Assembly (NCBI RefSeq): GCF_022129235.1
Contig: NZ_JADQAI010000004.1
Location: 186,001-250,000, forward strand
Length of the DNA: 64,000 bases
Source: Psychrobacter sp. Ps6
GTDB lineage: Bacteria; Pseudomonadota; Gammaproteobacteria; Pseudomonadales; Moraxellaceae
Direction: 5' to 3'
Below are positions 10,384-19,043 of the stretch, piece by piece. Both the position numbers and the translations under genes were made by a program. The notes under the pieces were generated by a model, which saw only the letters and a program-made list of their open reading frames with translations, did no database searches and was not told the origin of the DNA. The number at the start of each line of letters is the position of its first letter. Position 1 is the stretch's first letter.

Positions 10384-11127
10384 ATGATCAAAGTCACGAA
10401 TATTCATAAAGCCTTTGGTGGCAATCAAGTATTAAAAGGCATCGACTTGACCATTAATAAAGGTAAAGTGGTCGTCATATTAGGACCTTCAGGCTCGGGA
10501 AAAACCACTTTTTTGCGTTGTCTTAATGCGCTGGAGATTCCTGATAAAGGTGTCATTGCATTTGATGATGACAGCTTAAAAGTTGACTTTGCGACTAAGC
10601 CAAGCAAAAAAATGCTGCTCGCATTACAGCGTAAATCAGGTATGGTATTTCAGTCTTATAATTTGTTCCCGCATAAGACAGCCATTGAAAACTTGATGCT
10701 TGGGCCTACCGTCGTGCAAGGACAAAGCAAAGCGCAAGCACGTGAGCAGGCTTTGGTCTTGCTAGATAAAGTAGGACTATCGGACAAAGCTGATCTCTAT
10801 CCATTCCAGCTATCTGGTGGTCAGCAGCAGCGTATTGGTATCGCCCGTGCGCTAGCGATTGAACCCTCATTGTTATTGTTTGATGAGCCAACGTCTGCAC
10901 TTGATCCAGAGCTGGTACAGGATGTCCTTGAAACTATGAAGCAGTTAGCCTCAGAAGGCTGGACGATGGTCGTGGTGACTCACGAAATCAACTTTGCCCG
11001 TGATGTCGCGGATCACGTCGTTCTAATCGAAGATGGCGTTGTCGTCGAAGAGGGTAGCGCTAAGCAGTTATTTGAAGACTCAAAGCATCCGCGTACGCAG
11101 GCTTTTTTGCAGCGTATCGAGCAGTAA
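10384..11127 (+). CDS. Amino-acid ABC transporter ATP-binding protein
   Basis: This 247-residue ABC ATPase of the GlnQ/TcyC class shows Walker A (GPSGSGKTTF), the Q-loop (GMVFQSYNLFPH), the signature LSGGQQQRIGIARALA, Walker B (LLLFDEPTSALDPE) and the switch histidine (VVTHEINFA). The sequence LRCLNALEIPDKG is typical of cystine-type ATPases. The ribosome site AGGA lies 8 nt before the ATG. It is the last gene of the importer operon and is followed by a clear terminator. Confidence 0.95.
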   Translation: MIKVTNIHKAFGGNQVLKGIDLTINKGKVVVILGPSGSGKTTFLRCLNALEIPDKGVIAFDDDSLKVDFATKPSKKMLLALQRKSGMVFQSYNLFPHKTAIENLMLGPTVVQGQSKAQAREQALVLLDKVGLSDKADLYPFQLSGGQQQRIGIARALAIEPSLLLFDEPTSALDPELVQDVLETMKQLASEGWTMVVVTHEINFARDVADHVVLIEDGVVVEEGSAKQLFEDSKHPRTQAFLQRIEQ

Positions 11128-11159
11128 GCAGTTTATATCGTTGCAACATGTTCAGTTAG

Positions 11160-11184
11160 AAAAAGCCCATTCAGGGCTTTTTTT
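11160..11184 (+). terminator. Terminator of the amino-acid importer operon
   Basis: AAAGCCC and GGGCTTT form a short GC-rich stem around ATTCA, followed by a run of seven T. It begins 33 nt after the ATPase stop codon. Confidence 0.85.
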
Positions 11185-11348
11185 ATGTCTATAATTTGAG
11201 TTTGACGGTTTTGGATAAATTTTATGTAGTCTCTGCTAGCGGAGATACAGCAAGCGAGAAAAATACCTTTTAATCAAGTCTATCTATTGTGTCGTTTTTT
11301 TAATCTAGATTTAGTTATCGCGCCTTACCAGACAACCAAATAATAAAG

Positions 11349-12305
11349 CTAAACGGTTTGCCGTCTTTTAAGCCAGCGAGGGACGCGCGTGGTTGTGCCA
11401 TTAACCACTGCATTTAACAACGCCGCCAGCAAAATCAGCGTCACGCCCAGATATTGAATCCAAGTCAGAGCTTGATGCAGCAGTATCATTGCCAGCGCAA
11501 TCGCCGTCAACGGCTCAAAAATCGTAAAAACAGACGCACGAGAGGCGGGCAGCTTCTCTAATGCTTTCATATAAAGGCCAAAGGGCACGACAGTACCCAA
11601 GAGTGATAGCCCTAACACATAGCTCCAAGTCAGTAGTGGTAACGACATTAGCTGCTCATAGGTTTGATAGGTTTTGGGCAGTAATAGCAGCCCGCACGCG
11701 CTGATCACTACGGAAGTGAAAAATACCAAAGGGGCAGGGTGCGCGTCATGCATTGCACGCTTACCGAGTACGCCGTATAGTGAGTAGCACATCCCTGCTG
11801 CCAACCCGAGCAAAACACCCCAATTGACTTGCGCTTGCTCACCCAGCATCGTCAACCCAACCCCAAAAACCGCCATGAATGCCAGTGCGATAGATTTTCG
11901 TGTGATGGACTCACTGAGTAAAAACTTTGAGAATAACAAGCTAAACACGGGCGCGGTATACAGCAAGGCTACCGCAGGGCCCGCGCCAACATAACTGACA
12001 GCAAAAAAATAGCAGACGGACATCCCCAGTACACCAATCAAGGACTGAAGTGCCAGCCCAAACCACTGCTTGGGTCGTAGTTTGATCAGCTGTGGCCATA
12101 GGGTCGGTAGCATGGCTAAAATAATCACTGCTGCCGTCACGATGCGTAATATCGTGACTTGCCAACCACTAAAGCCTATTTGATTAAGATAGGTCGAAAA
12201 TATACCAAGCGTGCCCCAGCAAATTGCTGCGGTAATGATTTGAATAGTGCCTATCCATGACTGATGCGAGTATTGTATTGTCGTTCCGCTGTCTATGTTT
12301 GCCAT
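11349..12305 (-). CDS. EamA-family (DMT) transporter
   Basis: The 318-residue protein has about ten hydrophobic segments in two EamA repeats. The first runs from IITAAICWGTLGIFSTYLNQ and the second from WGVLLGLAAGMCYSLYGVLG. The late motif ASRASVFTIFEPLTAIALAM is typical of this drug/metabolite transporter superfamily. Such proteins export amino acids, nucleotides or other metabolites; the substrate here cannot be assigned. The C-terminus is basic (Thr-Arg-Val-Pro-Arg-Trp-Leu-Lys-Arg-Arg). It stands alone, pointing away from the genes at 12558-13615. Confidence 0.9.
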   Translation of the reverse strand: MANIDSGTTIQYSHQSWIGTIQIITAAICWGTLGIFSTYLNQIGFSGWQVTILRIVTAAVIILAMLPTLWPQLIKLRPKQWFGLALQSLIGVLGMSVCYFFAVSYVGAGPAVALLYTAPVFSLLFSKFLLSESITRKSIALAFMAVFGVGLTMLGEQAQVNWGVLLGLAAGMCYSLYGVLGKRAMHDAHPAPLVFFTSVVISACGLLLLPKTYQTYEQLMSLPLLTWSYVLGLSLLGTVVPFGLYMKALEKLPASRASVFTIFEPLTAIALAMILLHQALTWIQYLGVTLILLAALLNAVVNGTTTRVPRWLKRRQTV

Positions 12306-12386
12306 ACTGTTGTCTTCTTACGATCTAAATGACACAAAGTTTTGTCAGATTACCAGTGATTTAAACGCTCTGAGCAATACTGAAAC

Positions 12387-12422
12387 AACAAAAGACAACC
12401 TGATTAAAGGCTGTCTTTTGTT
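12387..12422. repeat. Terminator-like hairpin between divergent genes
   Basis: AACAAAAGACA (12387-12397) and its exact complement TGTCTTTTGTT (12412-12422) form an 11-bp stem around a 14-nt loop. It stands between two divergent genes, where a terminator would not be expected. It may be a remnant of a lost gene or a leader structure of the following gene. Confidence 0.5.
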
Positions 12423-12557
12423 GGTTATCTCAGTCTATCATTAAATAGCAATCGGTCGCTACTGGGCAGTGTCTTCAATTTAACTATAATCTTCTTATAA
12501 TAACGTGTTGTTAAAATGATGGGCGTCCAGTACGTCACAACTTGAACTGGAAATCAT

Positions 12558-12971
12558 ATGAAATATATAGCGATAGTCGTTTTAGCTACTTTTTGCACCG
12601 TCATATATTTTATGTTTCATCCAAAATCTGTTGCACATTATTATGTTGATAACACCTGCATTGACATTATGATACAGAACAAAATAGGCGTAGGCGGCGG
12701 TAGTGACTATGTGACGATTTATAGAAGTAGAAAGTTTACAAGGCTATTTCTCAATACTGGCGACTATGCGCAGTTTCCACTTGAGACGTTGGTGCTCCTC
12801 TCTCGTTATACAGTCGATAACAAAATTGTGATTTCAGGCGGTCTACCCACGAAGATACAAGGGGATCTCAGCGATATTTTGATATTTGAAGATTTCACGG
12901 TCTATAGAGAGGCTGATATGAACGAAATAGACGCATTTGATTTTGTCCGAAAAAACGGTAGAGCTATTTAG
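12558..12971 (+). CDS. Hypothetical protein with N-terminal membrane anchor
   Basis: I do not recognise this 137-residue protein. It starts MKYIAIVVLATFCTVIYFMF, one hydrophobic segment that could be a signal anchor, so the rest is probably periplasmic. One cysteine lies in the middle (NTCIDIMIQ). The remainder is of mixed strand/helix character with a glycine run (GVGGGSDY). Codon use looks more A/T-rich than the flanking conserved genes. The next gene begins 65 nt downstream in the same direction, so they may be co-transcribed. Confidence 0.6.
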   Translation: MKYIAIVVLATFCTVIYFMFHPKSVAHYYVDNTCIDIMIQNKIGVGGGSDYVTIYRSRKFTRLFLNTGDYAQFPLETLVLLSRYTVDNKIVISGGLPTKIQGDLSDILIFEDFTVYREADMNEIDAFDFVRKNGRAI

Positions 12972-13036
12972 TTTAATGACCCAATGATCAATATACAAAC
13001 GTTAGATTTATTAATCAAAATAGCGGAGAAAAGATA

Positions 13037-13615
13037 ATGGCGAGCTCAATTTATGATGTAGATATACCCAGCAACCTAACAGGCTTATTAGCAAGTTTGG
13101 TTGGACGCAAACTTATCAATATTATCAGATTTAATTACGTGCCAGAACAAGAGCTTATTGACAATTACTATATAGATCCCAAAGACTTTTTTTGTTGTTC
13201 ACTAGGGCCTTTTTTATTCTATTTTGAAGATGGCTTAGTGATTGGCGGAATCAGTGATCCAAGCCAAAACACAGTCCACATGTGGGTCGAGAAAAAAGAG
13301 AATGGTGAGCATAGCGACTGGTTGCAAGAAGAGGATGAAGAAGCCATTCCTTTTTATGCTAAAGATTTTGATGAGTGGAGTATTTATCTCAATCAAGTAG
13401 TCAAATCAGTGACCATTATCAAAGAGGCTTCTGAGACTTACTCTAAAATACTGGACTTACCAAGCGAGCGAGGTGTATTACTTGAGTTTGAGAACGGCTC
13501 TGGACTTATTATGTCACATGGACTTAATAATAATACTGACGGTCCAACGCTTGCTAAACCTGATGGGATAGATCCTAATTTTGAGGGTAATCTGATTTAT
13601 ATCCCTGTTGCGTAA
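13037..13615 (+). CDS. Hypothetical acidic cytoplasmic protein
   Basis: This 192-residue protein is not recognised. It has no signal peptide or membrane segment and is acidic (for example QEEDEEAIPFYAKDFDEWSI). The start codon is preceded by GGAG about 10 nt upstream. It resembles the general look of small immunity or SMI1/SUFU-like proteins in being acidic and globular, but I see no diagnostic motif and do not assign it. It follows another unknown gene and ends at a bidirectional terminator shared with trpG. Confidence 0.6.
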   Translation: MASSIYDVDIPSNLTGLLASLVGRKLINIIRFNYVPEQELIDNYYIDPKDFFCCSLGPFLFYFEDGLVIGGISDPSQNTVHMWVEKKENGEHSDWLQEEDEEAIPFYAKDFDEWSIYLNQVVKSVTIIKEASETYSKILDLPSERGVLLEFENGSGLIMSHGLNNNTDGPTLAKPDGIDPNFEGNLIYIPVA

Positions 13616-13705
13616 TGTCCTGTGTATTTAGCGTATTAACCTATAACCTAATATTTATTTGAGAGGAAAGCTAATTAGATCCTAAAATCTATTAGATAAT
13701 ATACG

Positions 13706-13740
13706 AGAAAAGCACAGATTGTAGTCTGTGCTTTTCTTTT
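13706..13740. terminator. Bidirectional terminator between the 13037 gene and trpG
   Basis: A perfect 13-bp stem (AGAAAAGCACAGA with TCTGTGCTTTTCT) closes a 6-nt loop. A- and T-rich flanks on both sides suit two convergent transcripts. Confidence 0.88.
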
Positions 13741-13788
13741 ACCTGGCTATCATTTGCCATTGATAATGAGTGGCGTAAGACGCGAATC

Positions 13789-14436
13789 TTACACCTGCAA
13801 TAAAAAGTTACTCAGCAACCGCTTAGCCCCTTCAGTGGCAAAGGATTCTGGGTGAAATTGCACGCCTTGAATTGGATAGTCTTTGTGCTTTAGTCCCATA
13901 ATCTCATCGCCCGTCAGTGCAGATTCATCAAAGCTTAAATCAGCACGGCTCTCATTGGCGACGACTGAGGTAATCGTCAGGCAGCTTGGGATCGTATCGG
14001 CTTTTACCACCAGTGAATGATAGCGCATGATCTCAAGCTCTTGCGGCAAGCCCTGATAAATACCAGCACCATCATGGCGAATCGATGAAACCTTGCCATG
14101 CATCGGCACACTGGCACGTACCACGTCACCACCAAATACATGAGCGATGCCTTGCATACCGAGGCACACGCCCAGTAGCGGCACAGTTTTGCCCAGTTTC
14201 TCGATGACCTCGCTACAGATACCAAAATACGCAGGATCATCAGGGGAACCAGGGCCAGGTGAGATGATGATTCTATCCAGATTCATCTCTTCTATTTCTG
14301 CGAGGGTAATCTCATTATTGCGCTTCACGATGACGCTGGTTTCTTTATCATCGCTCAAAGTTTGCAAAATCTCACCCACATACTGGTAGAGATTAAAGGT
14401 AAACGAGTCGTAGTTATCGATAATTAAAACATTCAT
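13789..14436 (-). CDS. trpG: Anthranilate synthase glutamine amidotransferase subunit
   Basis: A class-I glutamine amidotransferase of 215 residues. It starts MNVLIIDNYDSFTFNLYQYV and shows the nucleophile elbow PLLGVCLGMQGIAHVFG (Cys) and the late catalytic His/Glu in GVQFHPESFATEGA. It supplies ammonia to the synthase subunit. TrpG and PabA are near-identical families and the same subunit can serve both. The adjacency to a TrpE-type large subunit and to trpR argues for anthranilate synthesis here. It is the last gene of trpR-trpE-trpG, 72 nt after trpE. Confidence 0.9.
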   Translation of the reverse strand: MNVLIIDNYDSFTFNLYQYVGEILQTLSDDKETSVIVKRNNEITLAEIEEMNLDRIIISPGPGSPDDPAYFGICSEVIEKLGKTVPLLGVCLGMQGIAHVFGGDVVRASVPMHGKVSSIRHDGAGIYQGLPQELEIMRYHSLVVKADTIPSCLTITSVVANESRADLSFDESALTGDEIMGLKHKDYPIQGVQFHPESFATEGAKRLLSNFLLQV

Positions 14437-14508
14437 GGGACATAAACTCTTTTATAAAAATATAGCTAGGTAAAATAGGGCCAACTTGCGAATGATGCTT
14501 AGTACGAA

Positions 14509-15927
14509 TTATGCTGTCATAAAGCTGTCGAGCACCACTTTCATCGCCGACAGTTTACGCTGAATCTCTAAGTATTCATCGGCTGGGTTTGAGTCATAAA
14601 CGTTGCCACCGCAAGTTTGAGCGTAGGCAGACTCGCCATGGATAAACAGACTGCGAATAGGAATGGCAAAGATACAATCACCATTGAAATTGAACGAGCC
14701 TAATGCACCGCCATAAGCACCACGACCATCTGGCTCTAGCTCATTGATGACTTTGATGGCTTCTACCTTAGGAGCGCCTGATAGCGTACCCGCAGGGAAG
14801 TTGCTGGCAAGGGCACTGAACATATCTTCGTCAGGGTGCAGGATGCCAACGATCTCAGAGGAAATATGTTGTACGTGCGAGAAGCGCTTGATATCCATCA
14901 AACTACGCACTTTTACCGTACCAAATCGCGCCACGCGGCCAATATCGTTACGGTGCAGATCGACTAACATATTGTGTTCGGCAATTTCTTTGTCATCGTT
15001 GAGCAATGCGCGAGCAAGTTTGCGATCTTCGACCACATCGACGCCGCGTTTAGCTGTCCCTGCGAGTGGATAAGTTTCCATCTCTCCCTGACGCAAGCGA
15101 AACAGTAGCTCAGGGGAAGCGCCAATGATGCACTGCTGAGAAAATTTCATAAAATACATGTGCGGCGATGGATTGACCGCGCGCAGTTTTTCGTAGATGG
15201 GCATTTTGTCGCCAGCGATACGATATTTGGACTTAAACCCAACTTCACACTGAAAGATACGACCAGAGATAATGTCTTCTTTGACCTGCATCACTACCTT
15301 GGCATGCTCCTCTTGACTCATACCATCGCCCAAAAACTCGACTGTGGGCGCTTGGTAGCTGGGAACTGGCTCATCAAGTAGGGCTTTGATTTGCTCGATG
15401 CGATTATTCTGCTGAGCGGTTGGATAATAAAAATAGAAAATCTCGCCGGTCATCTTATCTAGCGTTAATCCATCTAAATACACGCCGAATTTGAACGGCT
15501 CAAAGTCTTCACTGGCTTTGGCTGTCAGGCTTGGCTCAAAAAAATTCACACAGTCATAGCCCAAATAACCGACGAGACCGCCACTTTGATCGCGAGCAAT
15601 GACGTGCTGCGGCGTGATGGTGCGGAGCAATTGATAAGGATTGTCAGTTTGATAACGAGTCGTTTCAGCCGTTCTGTTATCAGTAATAGCGAGCGTATTA
15701 CGGTCAATAGCGGCGATGGTGGTCACAGGGTCAAAACCGATAGCATGGTGGCGTGAGATATGACTGTCTTCACCCAATGATTCGAGCAAATAACAGGTGT
15801 CGAAAGCGCTCTCGATACGTTTGAATAGCGCAAAAAAATCAATATCTTGTGTCAGTTTGATACGTTGTGGTTTGCTCGGGATATCGATAAGTGCAGGTTG
15901 GGTATGTAAGGATGTACTAGCAGTCAT
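14509..15927 (-). CDS. trpE: Anthranilate synthase component I
   Basis: TrpE makes anthranilate from chorismate. Two features favour TrpE over PabB: PLAGTAKRG in the active site (PabB usually has a Lys in PIKGT) and an N-terminal LLES motif (CYLLESLGEDSH) that in TrpE proteins binds feedback tryptophan. Other chorismate-binding motifs are IISGRIFQCEVGFKSK, FPAGTLSGAPKVEAI and AYAQTCGGNVYDSNP. An in-frame TTG lies 12 bases further upstream at 15939; I prefer the ATG at 15927, which has GGAC 7 nt before it. The protein is about 472 residues, slightly shorter than many TrpE. The trpR gene starts the same transcript. Confidence 0.88.
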   Translation of the reverse strand: MTASTSLHTQPALIDIPSKPQRIKLTQDIDFFALFKRIESAFDTCYLLESLGEDSHISRHHAIGFDPVTTIAAIDRNTLAITDNRTAETTRYQTDNPYQLLRTITPQHVIARDQSGGLVGYLGYDCVNFFEPSLTAKASEDFEPFKFGVYLDGLTLDKMTGEIFYFYYPTAQQNNRIEQIKALLDEPVPSYQAPTVEFLGDGMSQEEHAKVVMQVKEDIISGRIFQCEVGFKSKYRIAGDKMPIYEKLRAVNPSPHMYFMKFSQQCIIGASPELLFRLRQGEMETYPLAGTAKRGVDVVEDRKLARALLNDDKEIAEHNMLVDLHRNDIGRVARFGTVKVRSLMDIKRFSHVQHISSEIVGILHPDEDMFSALASNFPAGTLSGAPKVEAIKVINELEPDGRGAYGGALGSFNFNGDCIFAIPIRSLFIHGESAYAQTCGGNVYDSNPADEYLEIQRKLSAMKVVLDSFMTA

Positions 15928-16014
15928 AATAAAGTCCAAAGTGGTTCAAATATGTGTCAATCAACAAGTAATAAAGTAATGAGTAAAAGGGTAGAAAATA
16001 TTGGGATCGGTGGT

Positions 16015-16290
16015 TTAAGCGCGTTCTCTATGGGTCGCAAGCAATGCACTCACATCATGGCTGTGCATGGCTCTAGCACCGCGAGAGACCGTTGCGATAC
16101 CAACGCCTAGTTGCTCAGAGATGTCACGCTGCGTGATACCTCGATCAAGCAAGTCAAAGATACGAATACGGTTAGCAATGTCGTGCTGTTCTTTATCCGT
16201 CAGCAGGGCACTGAGTAGCTTTTCGATATCTGCGCTATCAGTACAATTTGCCAGATGACTCAGTAAGCTGTGATAAGGGTCGGTATTCAT
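16015..16290 (-). CDS. trpR: Trp operon repressor homologue
   Basis: The 91-residue protein aligns by eye with E. coli TrpR. LLTDKEQHDIANRIRIFDLL matches the TPDEREALGTRVRIVEELL region, and ITQRDISEQLGVGIATVSRG matches the helix-turn-helix with its conserved GAGIATITRGS. It lacks part of the N-terminal arm of E. coli TrpR. TrpR binds DNA as a tryptophan-loaded dimer. Here it heads an apparent trpR-trpE-trpG unit and there is an operator-like sequence in the promoter upstream, so it probably controls itself and trpEG. Confidence 0.88.
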   Translation of the reverse strand: MNTDPYHSLLSHLANCTDSADIEKLLSALLTDKEQHDIANRIRIFDLLDRGITQRDISEQLGVGIATVSRGARAMHSHDVSALLATHRERA

Positions 16291-16365
16291 AATTTATCGT
16301 CTTATAATCAGTCGTCTTAATCAAAAACAGTCAGAATAGCCATGATATTTTTGGCTTGTATCAGC

Positions 16366-16394
16366 ATTCTAGTACAGTAGTACAAGAAATACAA
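16366..16394 (-). promoter_or_regulatory. trpREG promoter with Trp-operator-like site
   Basis: On the minus strand TTGTAT (16389-16394) and TAGAAT (16366-16371) are spaced by exactly 17 nt, a good sigma-70 promoter. The spacer holds CTTGTACTACTGTACTAG (16369-16386), with two GTAC cores set 8 bp apart. The E. coli trp operator has CTAG cores at the same 8-bp spacing within a GTACTAG context. Placement over the -10 region suits repression. That TrpR binds here is inference. Confidence 0.6.
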
Positions 16395-16501
16395 GTGATG
16401 AGCTGAGTTAATAGCAGGCTGCTGTAGAAGTGACGAGTCTCAAGGCTTGCTTACACAGATTCAACTCGTAGTCATTATCATATTCGATAGCCTATTTATA
16501 G

Positions 16502-16552
16502 TTAGTACCAAGCGTTGCTGCGTTGTATTGCTGCGTTTCCTTGGCGTACTAA
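16502..16552. repeat. Imperfect inverted repeat, possible dispersed element
   Basis: TTAGTACCAAG at the left end pairs with CTTGGCGTACTAA at the right end apart from a 2-nt bulge. The interior carries a doubled GCTGCGTTG/GCTGCGTTT motif. There is no T-run, so it is not a standard terminator. It may be one copy of a genome-wide repeat. Confidence 0.4.
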
Positions 16553-16631
16553 TCACTAGAATTGAGAATGTATGATATTAATTATTGCCAAATTGTTAAT
16601 ACTTCGTTATTATGCCTCTCATTATTTAAAC

Positions 16632-16650
16632 GGGAATAATTATCATTAGC
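16632..16650 (+). promoter_or_regulatory. Fur-box-like site upstream of the TonB receptor
   Basis: GGGAATAATTATCATTAGC matches the 19-bp Fur consensus at 14 of 19 positions by my count. It lies about 140 nt before the receptor gene, a sensible place for iron repression. Confidence 0.6.
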
Positions 16651-16792
16651 ATTAATAGTACTATTTGCATGATATGGTGAAGTGTTTTCAAGTTCCTTAA
16701 TTTTCTGATAGGCGCTATTTTAAGGGCTATTTGATGATAGGTTTTAAAAATAATTCTAATTTTTGACAGTAAACAAAGTGAGTAAATGTGTT

Positions 16793-18880
16793 ATGCGCGA
16801 AGTAAAGTTATCTAGCAGATTGACTGTGCTATCTATGGGTGTAGCAGCGGTATTATGTGCACAAGCTGCCAGTGCTGCAACGGCAGCAGATATGCCAAAC
16901 ACGACATTACAGACGATCACTGTAACAGCAAATAGCTCAGTACGTGACGCTGTACAAGAAGACTCTGTCTACATAGATGACTATACGCCAGCAGCTCAAG
17001 CAAGCCATCTGAGCGATTTTCTGGACGTCGTACCGGGGGTAAGCGTAGGCGGTACCTCATCGGTCAACCAACGTATTCGTGTACGTGGTCTTGATGATAC
17101 CAATCTAAAAGTAACGATTGATGGCGCACGTCAAGAAGGCGCGTTGTTCTACCATATGGGTGACGTCACTATTGATCCAGATTTGCTAAAACAAGCAGAA
17201 GTATCAGTCGGTAATAACTCAGTGACGCTAGGCAATGATGCCATCGGTGGTGCGGTTGCTTTTGAGACAGTCGACGCGGCAGATTTACTTAAGCCTGGTC
17301 AAAAAGTAGGTGCTAAGCTGCATGCAGGCTACGGCAGTAACAATGATGAACTGCTAACCTCAGCTACTGTGTATGGTGCACCAACAGAAAATATTGACTT
17401 ACTAGCTTATTATGGCAAACGCGATGCTAATGCTGGTGAAGATGGTAAAGGCCGTAAAATCCAAACAGAAGACAGCGAAGGCGAAAACATCTTATTAAAA
17501 GCGGGTGCGTATGTCGGTAGTGATCATCATGTAGGCGCTAGCTTTAGCCGTACCGAAAACAAAGGTAAGTTCCCATTACGTCCAGATTTTCCTGCTGGTG
17601 GCTGGAACCCAATCATCCCGCAGGAAGTCAAACGTGATACCTATGCGCTTGACTACGCTTACAATCCTGCCAACCAGTTGGTCGATGTAGACGCCAATGT
17701 ATATCAGACCAGCACACAGATTTTGCGTAACTCTGATGGCATACCTGGGTTTGAGTTTGATGCGGAAGTCAAAACCACAGGCGGCAAAGTACAGAACACC
17801 AGTATCATCGATAGCACTATTATCAACGGTGTGCCAGGGATTCATAAGTTAATCGCTGGGGTTGAGCATTACAAAAAAGAATCTGAGATGGCGCGCGATT
17901 TTGGCAAGGCGAGCACTGATGAGGCAACCAATACCTCAGTGTATCTGGAAGACCAATGGCAGATGGGCAAGCTTAGCTTAACGCCAGGCGTCCGTTATGA
18001 CCGTTATGAGTCACCAGAGTATGTATCGGCTGGCAAAACTTACGACAATGTCGTTGGCGCATTGGCTGCCAGTTATGAGATTGCACCGCGTACCCAACTA
18101 TTTGCAAGCTATACGCAGTTATTTAATGGCCCAGATCTTAGTCAAACGATCTTTAATTCCGATGGTGTTGATACCTATGTGAATAATGACCTAAAAGCAG
18201 AAGAAGGTGACAATGCAGAAGTCGGTATTGCGACAACGCTGCGTGGTTTGACCATGGCTGATGACTCTTTAAAGCTGAGTGCTAAGTACTTTGAAACCAA
18301 TATCGAAAACTATATTGAGTTTGTACGTGCAGGTGGCAGTAGAACTGGTATGAATTGTACCACTGGGCAACTAGGTACAAGTTCTGCCCCTGAAGCCTGC
18401 CAAGGTGTCATTAATAATGACGAAGATTTTAAGATCAAAGGCGTAGAGTTATCAGCTGATTATCGCGCAGATAACTTTAACATGGGTCTAAGCTATGCTC
18501 GTGCACGTAGCAAAGGCGAAGATACGGGTTACAATATCTCTTCTGTCAGTGGTAGTGGCTCTGAATCTGGCGACAAGTATATGGTCAACTTGGGCTACGC
18601 GCCAACCAACACAACTGAGCTTGGCTGGCGCAGTACTTATGTCGCCGATGTAACACCGAATACCGCTGGTGATGACAACGAAAAACCAGGCTATGACGTG
18701 CATGATATCTTTATGACTTATGCGCCAACTCAAATCGAAGGTCTAAAAGCCACGCTAGGCGTCTACAATATCTTTGATGAGACTTATGCAAGCCACGCAT
18801 CGCGCAACTCTATCGATGATGCCTATACTGATTTTGAAATGGGACGTAATATCAAAACGTCCCTAACGTATCAGTTCTAA
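16793..18880 (+). CDS. TonB-dependent outer-membrane receptor (haem/siderophore type)
   Basis: The receptor is about 695 residues. A signal peptide (LTVLSMGVAAVLCAQAASA) is followed by a TonB box region (TLQTITVTA), a plug domain (LDVVPGVSVGG, IRVRGLDDTNLKVTIDGARQ) and a 22-stranded-type barrel ending in the aromatic TSLTYQF. The plug resembles haem/haemoglobin-type receptors, but the local genes are a siderophore importer and a PepSY protein, so a siderophore is also possible. A frame extension to TTG at 16763 exists; the ATG at 16793 gives a standard signal peptide and is preferred. A Fur-like box is upstream and a terminator follows. Confidence 0.92.
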   Translation: MREVKLSSRLTVLSMGVAAVLCAQAASAATAADMPNTTLQTITVTANSSVRDAVQEDSVYIDDYTPAAQASHLSDFLDVVPGVSVGGTSSVNQRIRVRGLDDTNLKVTIDGARQEGALFYHMGDVTIDPDLLKQAEVSVGNNSVTLGNDAIGGAVAFETVDAADLLKPGQKVGAKLHAGYGSNNDELLTSATVYGAPTENIDLLAYYGKRDANAGEDGKGRKIQTEDSEGENILLKAGAYVGSDHHVGASFSRTENKGKFPLRPDFPAGGWNPIIPQEVKRDTYALDYAYNPANQLVDVDANVYQTSTQILRNSDGIPGFEFDAEVKTTGGKVQNTSIIDSTIINGVPGIHKLIAGVEHYKKESEMARDFGKASTDEATNTSVYLEDQWQMGKLSLTPGVRYDRYESPEYVSAGKTYDNVVGALAASYEIAPRTQLFASYTQLFNGPDLSQTIFNSDGVDTYVNNDLKAEEGDNAEVGIATTLRGLTMADDSLKLSAKYFETNIENYIEFVRAGGSRTGMNCTTGQLGTSSAPEACQGVINNDEDFKIKGVELSADYRADNFNMGLSYARARSKGEDTGYNISSVSGSGSESGDKYMVNLGYAPTNTTELGWRSTYVADVTPNTAGDDNEKPGYDVHDIFMTYAPTQIEGLKATLGVYNIFDETYASHASRNSIDDAYTDFEMGRNIKTSLTYQF

Positions 18881-18917
18881 TATAGCTTATCGAATTTAAG
18901 TCTAATCGTACTTATAG

Positions 18918-18953
18918 AGTCAGCTGTCTGTACATGGGAGCTGGCTTTTTATT
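18918..18953 (+). terminator. Terminator after the TonB receptor gene
   Basis: AGTCAGCT and AGCTGGCT pair (one wobble) around a 13-nt loop, followed by TTTTTATT. Confidence 0.7.
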
Positions 18954-19043
18954 GCCTACTGGCTTTTGAATCGGCTATAGCAGCAATGACGTGCTGACTG
19001 ATAAATACCTACCCTAATAACATATAATAAAGAACCAAGACCC

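Larger units (their letters stand above)
16291..16792. other. Divergent control region trpR / TonB receptor
   Basis: A 500-nt gene-free region. It contains the trp promoter and operator (16366-16394), an imperfect inverted repeat (16502-16552) and a Fur-like box (16632-16650). The rest is A/T-rich without further recognised elements. Confidence 0.6.

Noticed and set aside
14509..15939. Reading this gene as pabB rather than trpE
   Set aside because: Active site has PLAGT rather than PIKGT, the LLES feedback motif is present and trpR is in the same unit.
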